From NCBI RefSeq assembly GCF_028369295.1, contig NZ_JAQMYP010000028.1:1-64000 (forward strand): DNA of 64,000 nt. The letters are read 5' to 3'. This stretch comes from Streptomyces sp. HD (GTDB lineage: Bacteria > Actinomycetota > Actinomycetes > Streptomycetales > Streptomycetaceae). Positions 1 through 10,217 of this stretch are shown here, piece after piece. Made by a program: the position numbers and the translations under genes. The notes under the pieces are model-generated. The model was not told where the DNA came from. It searched no databases and worked only from the letters and a program-made list of their open reading frames with translations. Every line of letters begins with the position of its first letter. Position 1 is the stretch's first letter.

Positions 1-471
<471 letters not shown>

Positions 472-2260
472 TCGACCACGTCATCAGGCCGCGCAGCGCG
501 GGCCAGGTGCCGTGGGTGGCGTACGAGCCGCAGTTCGTCTTCTTCGTCAGGCAGTCGAGGGTCTTGGTGACCTCGGCCGGAGGGACGTAGCCGTTGCCCG
601 CGTTGGTGGAGGCGGGCATGCCGATCGCCACCTGGTCGGGGCGCAGTGGCGGGAAGACGTTGTTCGCGTTGCCGGCGACCGGGAAGCCGGTCAGCAGCAT
701 GTCCGTCATGGCGATGTGGAAGTCGGCGCCGCCCATGGAGTGGTACTGGTTGTCGAGGCCCATGATCGGGCCCGAGTTGTAGTCCTGGACATGCAGAAGC
801 GTCAGGTCGTCGCGCAGGGCGTGGATGACCGGGAGGTACGCCCCCGCCCTCGGGTCCTGGCCGCCCCACTGGCCGGTGCCGTAGTACTGGTAGCCGAGCT
901 GGACGAAGAAGGTCTCCGGGGCCATCGTCAGCACGAAGTCGTCGCCGTACTTGGCCTTCAGGGTCTTCACGGCCGAGATCAGATTGACGATCACCGGGGT
1001 CTTCGGGTTCTTGAAGTCGGTGTCGTCGGCGTTCAGGGAGAGCGAGTGGCCCTCGAAGTCGATGTCCAGGCCGTCGAGGCCGTACTCGTCGATGATCTTC
1101 GACACCGACGTCACGAAGGCGTCCCGTGCCCCTGTGGTCGTCAGCTGGACCTGGCCGTTCTGGCCGCCGATGGAGATCAGCACCTTCTTGCCGGCCGCCT
1201 GCTTGGCCTTGACGGCGGCCTTGAAGTCGGCGTCGCTCTCGACGTTCGGGCACTCGGTGGCCGGGCAGCGGTTGAAGCGGATGTCGCCTGAGGTGACCGA
1301 GGTGGGTTCGCCGAAGGCCAGGTCGATGACGTCCCAGCTGTCGGGGACGTCGGCCATGCGGGTGTAGCCGGAGCCGTTGGCGAAGCTCGCGTGGAGGTAG
1401 CCGACCAGGGCGTGGGGCGGGAGCTCCGTGCCCCCGCCGCCCGGCCGGGCGGTGGTCGTGGCCGTCACCGTGGCCGACTTCGCGGACTCGCCCGCGTCGT
1501 TCACCGCGGCGACCTGGAAGCTGTACGCGGTGGAGGGCGACAGGCCGCCGATCGTCGCCGAAGTGCCGGTCGCCGTCTGGACTTTGACGCCGTCGCGGTA
1601 GACGGCGTAGCCCGTCGCGCCGGGGACCGGTGACCAGGACAGGGCGACGCTGGACGAGGTGACCGTGCCCGTCTTGAGGTCGGTCGGTGCGGCGGGCGGC
1701 CGGCCCGTGTCGACGCCGGGTCCGACGAGCGAGATGTCGTCGGCGTGGTAGGCGCCCGTGCCGTACCAGCCGTGGGTGTGGATGGTGACGCGGGTGGTGG
1801 CGGGGCCGGTGCGGAAGGTCGTCGTGAGCTGCTGCCAGGTGGGGGCCGACTGGGTCCAGGTGGAGACGTCGGTGGTGCCGGTGTCGCTCGCGCCGAGGTA
1901 GACGTAGGCGCCGCGGACGTAACCGGACAGCGTGTACTGGGAGTCCGGTTTCACGGTCACCGTCTGCGCGCACCGGGCGTTGTCGCTGCCGGCCGGGGTC
2001 GCCTGCAGCGCGGAACTTCCGCTGCGCACAGGCGAGTTGACGGTCGTTCCGGCCGTGCAGGTCCAGCCGTCGAGACCGGACTCGAAGCCGCCGTTGCGGG
2101 CGAGTTCCGCGTCGGCCGCACGGGCGGCCGACGAGAGTGCGGTGAGGCCGGGCAGGGTCAGGGCCGCGGCCGTGAGGAGGGCGAGAGGTCTGAAGCGATC
2201 CACAAGTGCCTCCAGGCATGGGGGAATTGGAGGGTGGAGCCGTGGCACCGCCCCACAACT

Positions 2261-2286
2261 TGGTCCAGACCAATCCGCCTTGTCAA
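2261..2286 (-). promoter_or_regulatory. DasR-type operator within the chitinase promoter
   Basis: TGGTCCAGACCA at 2261-2272 matches the Streptomyces chitinase and dre consensus TGGTCTAGACCA at 11 of 12 positions. On the minus strand a perfect TTGACA (-35, 2281-2286) lies just upstream, so the operator falls between the -35 and the probable -10 region. Known biology: DasR represses chitinase genes through such sites and is released by aminosugar phosphates. Binding here is inferred. Confidence 0.8.
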
Positions 2287-2315
2287 GAGTTCTCGCAGCT
2301 CAAGCGTGATCGCGA

Positions 2316-2768
2316 CTAACGATCCCCCTCCGCCGCCAGGCCCGCCGCCGCCTCGTGCATGGCCAGTTCGAGAAGGGCCGGGTCGGTGAGGGTGCCGCTG
2401 CCGTCCGGCGGGACGAGCCAGCGGACGCCGCCGGTGGCGCGCCCCGGGTACGGGACGACGATCCAGGTGCCGGCCCCGGCCGTACGGATGCCGGTGCCGA
2501 GCCAGCGGGCGGCCGTGCCTGGCGGCACGAAGAAGCCCATGCGGGAGTCTCCGAAGTCGACCAGGACCGGGCCGAGTTGATCGAGGATGCGGGTGAGGAC
2601 GTCGAGGGTCGGATAGCCGAGCTCGCCCGGCAGGATGAGTACGTCCCAGGCCTTGCCGGCCGGGAGCAGCGTGACCCCGAGGGGGTTGCGCTCCCACTCC
2701 CAGCGGCAGGCCTCGGGATTCGGAGCAACGGATGCCAGCCACTCGACCGCCGTCGTCGACCCTGTCAT
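2316..2768 (-). CDS. Conserved hypothetical protein, possibly prim-pol N-terminal-like
   Basis: A 150-residue soluble protein. The ATG at 2768 is preferred because GGGAGG lies seven bases upstream; in-frame sequence before it lacks a ribosome site. It begins MTGSTTAVEWLASVAPNPEA and is rich in Trp, Pro and Gly. The segment WEWERNPLGVTLLPAGKAWDVL recalls the N-terminal region of actinobacterial bifunctional DNA primase/polymerase-like proteins, but the protein is too short for that enzyme and no catalytic aspartates stand out. It is followed by the chitinase on the same strand, from which it is separated by that gene's own promoter. Function unknown. Confidence 0.7.
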   Translation of the reverse strand: MTGSTTAVEWLASVAPNPEACRWEWERNPLGVTLLPAGKAWDVLILPGELGYPTLDVLTRILDQLGPVLVDFGDSRMGFFVPPGTAARWLGTGIRTAGAGTWIVVPYPGRATGGVRWLVPPDGSGTLTDPALLELAMHEAAAGLAAEGDR

Positions 2769-2896
2769 GACGGTGACCTCCCTCTCTGTCGTGGACGCTG
2801 GTCGCGTCACGGGAGAGAGGGAGGTCACCGGCAGGCATTACGCGGGTTTTCCCCGCCAGTTTGAAGTGATCTGAGTCACTCTCAACTGAGTGGCGT

Positions 2897-4324
2897 TCAG
2901 CTGTCGAAGCCGAGGCCCAGTCGGTCCATCGCCCTCAGCCACAGGTTCCGCCGCCCGCCGTGCGCGTCGGCGCGGGCCAGCGACCACTTGGTGAGCGCGA
3001 TACCGGTCCAGGCGAAGGGCTCGGGCGGGAAGGGCAACGGCTTCCTGCGGACCATCTCCAGCCGCGTCCGCTCCGTGCTCTCCCCCGCCAGCAGATCCAG
3101 CATCACGTCCGCGCCGAACCGGGTCGCGCCGACGCCGAGTCCCGTGAAGCCCGCCGCGTACGCCACCTTGCCCTGGTGGGCCGTACCGAAGAACGCCGAG
3201 AAGCGCGAGCAGGTGTCGATGGCGCCGCCCCACGCGTGCGTGAAGCGGATGCCCTCCAGCTGCGGGAAGCAGGTGAAGAAGTGCCCGGCGAGCTTGGCGT
3301 ACGTCTCCGGGCGGTCGTCGTACTCGGCGCGCACCCGGCCGCCGTACTGGTAGACGGCGTCGTAGCCGCCCCAGAGGATGCGGTTGTCGGCGGAGAGGCG
3401 GAAGTAGTGGAACTGGTTCGCCGAGTCGCCGAGGCCCTGGCGGTTCTTCCAGCCGATCGCGGCCAGCTGCTCCGCGCTGAGCGGCTCGGTCATCAGGGCG
3501 TAGTCGTAGACCGGGACGGTGTACGACCGTACTCGCTTGACCAGGTTCGGGAAGATGTTGGTGCCGAGGGCGACCTTGCGGGCGCGGACCGAGCCGTACG
3601 GGGTGCGCACCGCCATGCCGGCGCCGTACGGCTTCAGGGTGAGGGCGGGGGTGTGCTCGTGGATGCGGACGCCGAGTTCCAGACAGGCCCGCTTCAGGCC
3701 CCAGGCCAGCTTGGCCGGGTGGAGCATGGCCACGCCCCGGCGGTCGTAGAGGCCGGCCTGGAATGTCGGTGAGTCGACCTGTGCCCGCACCGCCTCGGCG
3801 TCCAGGAACTCGATGCCCTCGGCGAGGCCCTTGTCCCGCAGTTCCTCGTACCAGTCGCGCAGTTCCCACGCCTGGTAGGTCTCGGTGGCGACGTCGATCT
3901 CGCCGGTGCGCTCGAAGTCGCAGTCTAGGGAGTAGCGGGCGACCGCCTTCTCGATCTCGTCGAGGTTGCGGGCGCCCAGCTCCTCCAGCTTGTGGATCTC
4001 GTCCGGCCAGCGGGCGAGCCCGTTGGGCAGACCGTGGGTGAGGGAGGCGGCGCAGAAGCCGCCGTTGCGGCCCGAGGCGGCCCAGCCCACCTCGCGGCCT
4101 TCGAGCAGGACCACGTCCCGCTGCGGATCGCGCTCCTTGGCGATGAGCGCGGTCCACAGTCCGCTGTAGCCGCCGCCGACGACGAGAAGGTCACAGGTCT
4201 CGGCGGTGGTGAGAGCGGGCTCGGGGTGGGGCTTGCCGGGGTCTTCCAGCCAGTACGGGACCGGCTGGGCTTCGGAGAGGGATCGCGTCCAGTTGTTGCC
4301 ACGGCTCATGGCGCTTGGGGCCAT
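2897..4324 (-). CDS. FAD-dependent amine oxidoreductase (DAO/PuuB-like)
   Basis: A 475-residue flavoprotein of the D-amino acid oxidase fold. The dinucleotide-binding motif VVGGGYSGL is near residue 50, followed by a catalytic-type segment with GRNGGFCAASLTHG, and a C-terminal FAD-contact region with GLGVGATRFGADVMLDLL. It is the last gene of the polyamine operon, 34 bases after potC. The context suggests it oxidises a polyamine or gamma-glutamyl-polyamine to an aldehyde, ammonia and H2O2, with the aldehyde passed to the dehydrogenase encoded at the head of the operon. Other members of the family act on sarcosine or glycine, so the substrate is inferred from neighbours. The start has GGGAG eight bases upstream. 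Confidence 0.85.
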   Translation of the reverse strand: MAPSAMSRGNNWTRSLSEAQPVPYWLEDPGKPHPEPALTTAETCDLLVVGGGYSGLWTALIAKERDPQRDVVLLEGREVGWAASGRNGGFCAASLTHGLPNGLARWPDEIHKLEELGARNLDEIEKAVARYSLDCDFERTGEIDVATETYQAWELRDWYEELRDKGLAEGIEFLDAEAVRAQVDSPTFQAGLYDRRGVAMLHPAKLAWGLKRACLELGVRIHEHTPALTLKPYGAGMAVRTPYGSVRARKVALGTNIFPNLVKRVRSYTVPVYDYALMTEPLSAEQLAAIGWKNRQGLGDSANQFHYFRLSADNRILWGGYDAVYQYGGRVRAEYDDRPETYAKLAGHFFTCFPQLEGIRFTHAWGGAIDTCSRFSAFFGTAHQGKVAYAAGFTGLGVGATRFGADVMLDLLAGESTERTRLEMVRRKPLPFPPEPFAWTGIALTKWSLARADAHGGRRNLWLRAMDRLGLGFDS

Positions 4325-4358
4325 GATTTCAACTCCCTACAGGGGATTTCCCCTTGGC

Positions 4359-5159
4359 TTATGCCTTTTGCTTGGTGCGGCGATTACTGATGACCATGGA
4401 GGCCAGGACGAACAGTACGGCGACGATGAACATGGCCGTACCGATGACATTGATCTGAACGGGCGTTCCGCGCTGGGCCGAGCCCCAGACGAACATCGGG
4501 AAGGTGACGGTGGAGCCCGCGTTGAAATTGGTGATGATGAAATCGTCGAAGGAAAGCGCGAAGGCGAGCAGCGCGCCCGCAGCGATTCCGGGGGCGGCGA
4601 TCGGCAGGGTGACCCGGACGAACGTCTGGAACGGGCCGGCGTACAGGTCCTGAGCGGCCTGCTCCAGCCTCGGGTCCATCGACATCACCCGTGCCTTGAC
4701 CGCCGTCACGACGAAGCTCAGGCAGAACATGATGTGGGCGATCAGGATCGTCCAGAAGCCGAGCTGGGCTCCCATGTTGAGGAACAGGGTGAGCAGCGAG
4801 GCGGCCATGACGACCTCGGGCATCGCCATCGGCAGGAAGATCAGCGAGTTCACGGCGCCGCGGGCGCGGAAGCGGTAGCGGACCAGCGCGAACGCGATCA
4901 TCGTGCCGAGGAGCGTGGCGCCGAGGGTCGCCCAGAACGCGATCTGGAGGCTGACCGACAGCGAGCCGCACAGGTCGGAGACTCCGCACGGGTCCTGCCA
5001 GGCGGCCGTGGAGAACTCCTGCCATTCGTAGTTGAAACGCCCCTTCGGTTTGTTGAAGGAGAAGATCGTCACGACGGCGTTGGGCAGCAGGAGATAAGCG
5101 AGCGTCAGCAGTCCCGCGATGACGACGAGATTGCGCTTGAGCCAGTTGACGAAGGTCAT
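4359..5159 (-). CDS. potC: Polyamine ABC transporter permease PotC-like
   Basis: A 266-residue inner-membrane permease of the spermidine/putrescine importer. About six transmembrane helices are visible, beginning with LVVIAGLLTLAYLLL. The cytoplasmic EAA loop (about residues 160-185) reads EQAAQDLYAGPFQTFVRVTLP. The start ATG directly follows the stop of potB (TAAATG), so the two are translationally coupled. It pairs with the upstream permease, the ATPase and the lipoprotein receptor to import polyamines. Confidence 0.9.
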   Translation of the reverse strand: MTFVNWLKRNLVVIAGLLTLAYLLLPNAVVTIFSFNKPKGRFNYEWQEFSTAAWQDPCGVSDLCGSLSVSLQIAFWATLGATLLGTMIAFALVRYRFRARGAVNSLIFLPMAMPEVVMAASLLTLFLNMGAQLGFWTILIAHIMFCLSFVVTAVKARVMSMDPRLEQAAQDLYAGPFQTFVRVTLPIAAPGIAAGALLAFALSFDDFIITNFNAGSTVTFPMFVWGSAQRGTPVQINVIGTAMFIVAVLFVLASMVISNRRTKQKA

Positions 5160-6089
5160 TTAAACCAGATCCTCCGTTCCCGACCTGCGGATATAGAGCG
5201 TCACCATGACGAGGATGGCGGCCATGAGAATGAAGGAGAGAGCCGCGGCGGTCGGATAGTCCAGGATCCGCAGGAACTGCGTCTGGATGACGTTTCCGAC
5301 CATGCGGGTGTCGGTGGAGCCCAGCAGGTCCGCGTTGACGTAGTCACCGGCCGCCGGGATGAAGGTCAGCAGCGTGCCGGAGACGACGCCCGGCATCGAC
5401 AGCGGGAAGGTGACCTTCCGGAAGGTGGTGACCGGCTTGGCGTACAGGTCGTTCGCCGCCTCGTGCAGCCGTGGGTCGATGCGTTCCAGCGAGGTGTAGA
5501 GCGGCAGGACCATGAACGGCAGGAAGTTGTACGTCAGACCGCAGACCACGGCGAGCGGCGTGGCCAGCACTCGGTCGCCCTGGGTCATGCCGAGCCAGCT
5601 GGTGACGTCCAGGACGTGCAGCGTGTTGAGGGCGCCGACGACCGGGCCGCCGTCCGCGAGGATCGTCTTCCAGGCGAGGGTGCGGATCAGGAAGCTGGTG
5701 AAGAACGGCGCGATCACCAGGATCATGATCAGGTTCTTCCAGCGTCCCGCGCGGAAGGCGATCAGGTACGCGAGCGGGTAGCCGAGGATCAGGCACAGGA
5801 TGGTCGCCGAGCCGGCGTAGAGCACCGAGCGCAGGAACTGCGGGTAGTACTCGGCCAGGGCGTCCCAGTAGGTCGCGAAGTGCCAGGCGACCTTGTAGCC
5901 CTCCTCCAGGGAGCCCGTCTGCACGGACGTGGAGGCCTGGTAGATCATCGGCAGCGCGAAGAAGACCAGCAGCCAGAGGATGCCGGGGAGCAGGAGCCAG
6001 TACGGGACGAGGCGGCCGCGTTTGCGCGGGGGCTTCTTCTCGGGAGCCGTCGGGGAGAGAGGCGGTGGCGCCTCGGTCAGAGTCGCCAT
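5160..6089 (-). CDS. potB: Polyamine ABC transporter permease PotB-like
   Basis: A 309-residue permease. The ATG at 6089 overlaps the TGA of potA by one base (TGATG) and precedes a basic N-terminus (KKPPRKRGRLVPYW) and a first helix with LLLPGILWLLVFFALP. The EAA loop reads HEAANDLYAKPVTTFRKVTFP. It forms the other half of the membrane channel with PotC. The frame is open further upstream across potA, but that part is out-of-frame shadow. Specificity for putrescine or spermidine cannot be decided. Confidence 0.9.
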   Translation of the reverse strand: MATLTEAPPPLSPTAPEKKPPRKRGRLVPYWLLLPGILWLLVFFALPMIYQASTSVQTGSLEEGYKVAWHFATYWDALAEYYPQFLRSVLYAGSATILCLILGYPLAYLIAFRAGRWKNLIMILVIAPFFTSFLIRTLAWKTILADGGPVVGALNTLHVLDVTSWLGMTQGDRVLATPLAVVCGLTYNFLPFMVLPLYTSLERIDPRLHEAANDLYAKPVTTFRKVTFPLSMPGVVSGTLLTFIPAAGDYVNADLLGSTDTRMVGNVIQTQFLRILDYPTAAALSFILMAAILVMVTLYIRRSGTEDLV

Positions 6090-7234
6090 CAGACCGCCGC
6101 CTCTTCCTGGATGCCCGCGTCGATGTCCTGGGCGGCGTCGAGGCCGAAGGTGTGCGCCGGGTTCCAGTGCAGGACGACCTCGGCGCCGGGCACGAGCCGG
6201 GCGTCGCGGTCGATGTTCTGGGCGTAGACCTCGAACTCGGGGCAGACGGGGCTGTCGACGACGTACTGCGTGGAGACGCCGATGAACGAGGAGTCCGCGA
6301 TCCTGCCGGTGATCCGGTTGCGGCCCTCGGGTATCTCGCCGGCCTCGTCCGCGTGCGTGAGGGAGATCTTCTCGGGGCGTACGCCGACCAGGACCTTGCC
6401 GCCGGTCGTCGTGGGGGCGGAACATCGCGCCTCGGGGAGCACGAGCTTGCCGCCGCCCGCCTTCAGCACGATGTCGTCGCCGTTCTTCGTGTCGACCTCG
6501 GCCTCGATGAAGTTCGAGGTGCCGAGGAAGTTGGCGACGAAGGTCGTGTTCGGGTTCTCGTACAGATCGGTCGGCGAACCGAGCTGCTCGACTCGGCCCG
6601 CGTTCATCACCGCGACCGTGTCGGCCATGGTCATGGCCTCCTCCTGGTCGTGCGTGACATGGACGAAGGTGATGCCGACCTCGGTCTGGATGCGCTTGAG
6701 CTCCAGCTGCATCTGGCGGCGCAGCTTCAGGTCGAGGGCGCCGAGGGGCTCGTCGAGCAGGAGCACCTTGGGGTGGTTGATCAGCGCTCTGGCGACGGCG
6801 ACGCGCTGCTGCTGGCCGCCCGAGAGCTGGTGCGGCTTCTTGCGCGCCTGCTCGCCGAGCTGCACGAGGTCGAGCATCTCCTCGACCTGCTTCTTCACCG
6901 ACTTGATGCCGCGCCGGCGCAGGCCGAAGGCGACGTTCTCAAATATGTCGAGGTGCGGGAAAAGGGCGTACGACTGGAAGACCGTGTTCACCGGCCGCTT
7001 GTACGGCGGGAGCGCGGTCACGTCCTGCGCGCCGAGGTGGACGGTGCCGCCGCTGGGCTCCTCCAGGCCGGCGATCATGCGCAGGGTGGTGGTCTTGCCG
7101 CAGCCGGAGGCGCCGAGCAGGGCGAAGAAGGAGCCCTGGGGCACGGTCAGGTCGAGCGGGTGGACGGCGGTGAAGGAGCCGTAGGTCTTGCTGATGCCGG
7201 AGAGGCGGACGTCGCCGCTGGTGTCGTTCGTCAT
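6089..7234 (-). CDS. potA: Polyamine ABC transporter ATP-binding protein PotA-like
   Basis: A 381-residue ATPase that powers polyamine import. It has Walker A GASGCGKTT (near residue 42), signature LSGGQQQRVAVARAL, Walker B LLLDEPLGALD, and the H-loop HVTHDQEEAM. The last 130 residues form the OB-type TOBE regulatory domain typical of the MalK/PotA group. It lies between the binding protein gene (7-base gap) and potB (1-base overlap) in a tight operon. Confidence 0.93.
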   Translation of the reverse strand: MTNDTSGDVRLSGISKTYGSFTAVHPLDLTVPQGSFFALLGASGCGKTTTLRMIAGLEEPSGGTVHLGAQDVTALPPYKRPVNTVFQSYALFPHLDIFENVAFGLRRRGIKSVKKQVEEMLDLVQLGEQARKKPHQLSGGQQQRVAVARALINHPKVLLLDEPLGALDLKLRRQMQLELKRIQTEVGITFVHVTHDQEEAMTMADTVAVMNAGRVEQLGSPTDLYENPNTTFVANFLGTSNFIEAEVDTKNGDDIVLKAGGGKLVLPEARCSAPTTTGGKVLVGVRPEKISLTHADEAGEIPEGRNRITGRIADSSFIGVSTQYVVDSPVCPEFEVYAQNIDRDARLVPGAEVVLHWNPAHTFGLDAAQDIDAGIQEEAAV

Positions 7235-7241
7235 GGTGTGG

Positions 7242-8489
7242 TCACGCCCCTGTGAGCTTCGCGAACTTCTCTTCGTAGGCCGTCTCTTCCTTCGAGCTCA
7301 GTGAGCGGAAGGCGTGGGACTGGGCCTGCATGGCCTTGTCGGGGAGGATCAGCGGGTTGTTCGCCGCGTCCTCGTCGATCTTCGCGAGCTCTTCCTTCAC
7401 GCCGTCCACGGGACAGACGTAGTTGATGTAGGCGGCGAGCTCGGCGGCGGCCTTCGGCTCGTAGTAGTAGTCGATGAGCCGCTCGGCGTTCGTCTTGTGA
7501 CGGGCCTTGTTGGGGATCAGCAGGTTGTCGCTGGACGTCATGTAGCCGCTGTCCGGGATCAGGAAGTCGATGTCCGGGCTGTCGGCCTTCAGCTGTACGA
7601 CGTCACCGGCCCAGGCGAGACAGGCCGCGAAGTCTCCGCTGGTGAGGTCGGAGGTGTAGTCGTTGCCGGTGAAGCGGCGGATCTGCTTCTTGTCGACGGC
7701 CTTCTGCAGGCGGGCGACCGCGGCGTCGTAGTCGTCGTCCGTGAACTTCGCCGGGTCCTTGCCCATGTCGAGCAGGGTCATCCCGATCGTGTCGCGCATC
7801 TCGGTGAGGAAGCCGACGCGGCCCTTGAGCTTGGGGTTGTCGAGCAGGTCGGAGACCGTCTTCACCTCGACGCCGTCGAGCGCCTTCTTGTTGTAGGCGA
7901 TGACCGTCGAGATGCCCTGCCAGGGGTAGGAGTACGCCCGTCCCGGGTCCCAGTCGGGGCTGCGGAACTGCTGGGACAGGTTGGCGAAGGCGTGCGGCAG
8001 GTTGGACGGGTCGAGTTTCTGGACCCAGCCCAGGCGGATGAGCCGCCCCGCGAGCCAGTCGGTGAGGACGATGATGTCCCGGCCGGTGTCCTGACCGGCC
8101 GCCAGCTGCGGCTTGATCTTCCCGAAGAACTCGTTGTTGTCGTTGATGTCCTCGGTGTACTTGACCTTGATGCCGGTCCGCCTGGTGAACTGCTCCAGCG
8201 TCGGATGATGCTTGGCGCTGTCGTCGACGTCCATGTACTCGGTCCAGTTGGAGAAGCTGACCTGCTTCTCCTTCGCCGAGTGGTCCTCGGCGGACGTGCC
8301 GCCCTCGGTCTTGCCGGCCGCGGGAATCCCGCAGGCGCTGAGCGTCCCCAGTCCGCCCAGCGCGAGCGCGCCGCCGGTGGAGGCGCGCAGCAGGGAACGG
8401 CGGGTCATGGCGGCCCGGCCGTTACGGAGGCTGCGCCGCATGGCGGCCACTTGGGCCGGGGAAAGACGGTCGGGCTCGTACTGCTCCAT
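7242..8489 (-). CDS. potD: Polyamine-binding lipoprotein PotD-like
   Basis: A 415-residue periplasmic-type solute receptor. The N-terminus holds a twin-arginine-like MTRRSLLRAS followed by a hydrophobic stretch and the lipobox LSAC (about residue 53), so the mature protein should be lipid-anchored outside the membrane. The fold follows the spermidine/putrescine-binding family: NWTEYMDVDD near the mature N-terminus, a RRFTGNDYTSDL region, and YYYEPKAAAELAAYINYVCPV near the end. About 33 residues precede the RR motif, which is long; an internal start at the MTRRS methionine is possible. A paralogue lies at 26.1-27.3 kb. Confidence 0.9.
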   Translation of the reverse strand: MEQYEPDRLSPAQVAAMRRSLRNGRAAMTRRSLLRASTGGALALGGLGTLSACGIPAAGKTEGGTSAEDHSAKEKQVSFSNWTEYMDVDDSAKHHPTLEQFTRRTGIKVKYTEDINDNNEFFGKIKPQLAAGQDTGRDIIVLTDWLAGRLIRLGWVQKLDPSNLPHAFANLSQQFRSPDWDPGRAYSYPWQGISTVIAYNKKALDGVEVKTVSDLLDNPKLKGRVGFLTEMRDTIGMTLLDMGKDPAKFTDDDYDAAVARLQKAVDKKQIRRFTGNDYTSDLTSGDFAACLAWAGDVVQLKADSPDIDFLIPDSGYMTSSDNLLIPNKARHKTNAERLIDYYYEPKAAAELAAYINYVCPVDGVKEELAKIDEDAANNPLILPDKAMQAQSHAFRSLSSKEETAYEEKFAKLTGA

Positions 8490-8582
8490 GCGCTTGGTGC
8501 CCTTTCGGGAGATCGGGAGGGAGGGGAGGCCGGTCGCTGGTCGGGCGTCGGCCGCCCCTTTCTGATCCGGTTACTGATCCGG

Positions 8583-10133
8583 CTAGCGGTCCCCGAAGAC
8601 GGTGCGGTGCCAGTCCTTCCTGGCGACCGCGGTGTTGTCGAACATGACGTGCTTGATCTGGGTGTATTCCTCGAAGGAGTACGCCGACATGTCCTTGCCG
8701 AAGCCGGAGGCCTTGTAGCCGCCGTGCGGCATCTCGCTGATGATCGGGATGTGATCGTTCACCCACACACAGCCCGCCTTGATCTCGCGGGTGGCGCGGT
8801 TCGCCCGGTAGACGTCGCGGCTCCAGGCGGAGGCGGCGAGCCCGTACGGGGTGTCGTTGGCCAGCCGGATCCCCTCGTCGTCGCTGTCGAAGGGCAGCAC
8901 GACCAGGACCGGTCCGAAGATCTCCGACTGGACGATCTCGCTGTCCTGGGCGGCGTCCGCGACCAGGGTGGGGCGATAGTAGGCGCCGTTCTTCAGCTCC
9001 CCCTGGGGAGCGTCGCCGCCGGCCACCACGCGCGCGTAGGCACGCGCACGCTCGACGAACCCGGCGACCCGGTCGCGCTGCACATGGGAGATCAGCGGGC
9101 CCAGGTCGGTCCCCGGGGCGAAGGGGTCGCCCAGCCGGACGCTGTCCATGAGGGCGGCGGTCCGCTCCACGAAGGCTTCGTAGAGCGGTCGCTGCACGTA
9201 CGCGCGCGTGGCGGCCGTGCAGTCCTGCCCGGTGTTGATCAGCGCGCCCGCGACGGCTCCGTTGGCGGCGGCTTCGAGATCGGCGTCGTCGAAGACGACG
9301 AAGGGGGCCTTGCCGCCCAGCTCCAGATGGATCCGCTTGACGGTGGCGGTGGCGATCTCGGCGACGCGCCTGCCCACGGCCGTGGAGCCGGTGAAGGAGG
9401 TCATGGCCACGTCGGGATGGCCGACGAGATGCTCTCCGGCCTCCTTCCCGGTCCCGGTGACGATGTTGATGACACCGTCCGGGATCCCGGCGTCGGTCGC
9501 GGCCTGAGCGAAGAGGAGCGAGGTGAGGGGGGTGAGCTCGGCGGGCTTGAGCACGATGGTGTTGCCCGCGGCGATCGCCGGGAGGATCTTCCAGGCGGCC
9601 ATCTGGAGGGGGTAGTTCCAGGGGGCGATGGAGCCGACGACGCCGATGGGTTCGCGGCGGACGTAGGAGGTGTGGTCGCCGGAGTACTCACCGGCGGACT
9701 GGCCCTGGAGATGGCGGGCGGCGCCGGCGAAGAAGGCGATGTTGTCCACGGTGCCCGGGACGTCGAACTCGCGGGTCAGCTTCAGCGGCTTGCCGCACTG
9801 CAGGGACTCGGCGCGGGCGAAGTCCTCGGCGCGGTCGGCGAGGACGGCGGCGAATCGGTGCAGCGCGTCGGAGCGCTCGCCCGGGGTGGCGGCGGACCAG
9901 GCGGGGAACGCCTCGCGTGCGGCGGCGACGGCCGCGTCGACGTCATCCGGGCCGGCCAGGTCGTAGGTGTACACCTCCTCACCGGTGGCGGGGTCGACCA
10001 CGGCGTGGGTACGTCCCGAGGTCCCCTTCACGAGGCGGCCCGCGATGTACTGCGCGCCGTCCGCGAAGCGGTCCTGGGCCGGGAATCGTTCCGAGGTGGC
10101 GCTTTCCGGGGTGGAGGTGCCCGGGTTCTGCAT
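8583..10133 (-). CDS. Aldehyde dehydrogenase, aminobutyraldehyde type
   Basis: A 516-residue NAD(P)-dependent aldehyde dehydrogenase. Conserved features: the Rossmann region with SIAPWNYPLQMAAWK, the glycine motif SFTGSTAVGRRV, the catalytic Glu in ELGGKAPFVVF, and the nucleophile Cys in NTGQDCTAATRAYV. The C-terminus ends MPHGGYKASGFGKDMS. It heads the polyamine uptake operon, which makes 4-aminobutanal or 3-aminopropanal the likely substrate, giving GABA or beta-alanine. GGAGGAGAG precedes the ATG. A paralogue is present at 27.4-28.9 kb. Confidence 0.9.
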   Translation of the reverse strand: MQNPGTSTPESATSERFPAQDRFADGAQYIAGRLVKGTSGRTHAVVDPATGEEVYTYDLAGPDDVDAAVAAAREAFPAWSAATPGERSDALHRFAAVLADRAEDFARAESLQCGKPLKLTREFDVPGTVDNIAFFAGAARHLQGQSAGEYSGDHTSYVRREPIGVVGSIAPWNYPLQMAAWKILPAIAAGNTIVLKPAELTPLTSLLFAQAATDAGIPDGVINIVTGTGKEAGEHLVGHPDVAMTSFTGSTAVGRRVAEIATATVKRIHLELGGKAPFVVFDDADLEAAANGAVAGALINTGQDCTAATRAYVQRPLYEAFVERTAALMDSVRLGDPFAPGTDLGPLISHVQRDRVAGFVERARAYARVVAGGDAPQGELKNGAYYRPTLVADAAQDSEIVQSEIFGPVLVVLPFDSDDEGIRLANDTPYGLAASAWSRDVYRANRATREIKAGCVWVNDHIPIISEMPHGGYKASGFGKDMSAYSFEEYTQIKHVMFDNTAVARKDWHRTVFGDR

Positions 10134-10217
10134 GTCGCTCTCCTCCGTGTCCCGCGAGGGGGCCAGCGTGGCTCAGGCTCGATTTGAGTGCCGATCCTGA
10201 CAGAGCAGGAGGACTCC

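Noticed and set aside
4206..6227. A 673-codon rightward frame opposite the permease genes
   Set aside because: Low-complexity Asp/Glu/Arg/Gln-rich translation without domains, antisense to potB and potC.
7314..10187. A 957-codon rightward frame opposite the PotD and dehydrogenase genes
   Set aside because: The product is Gly/Val/Arg-rich with no domain. Long antisense frames are normal in high-GC genes; the opposite strand encodes two well-recognised proteins.
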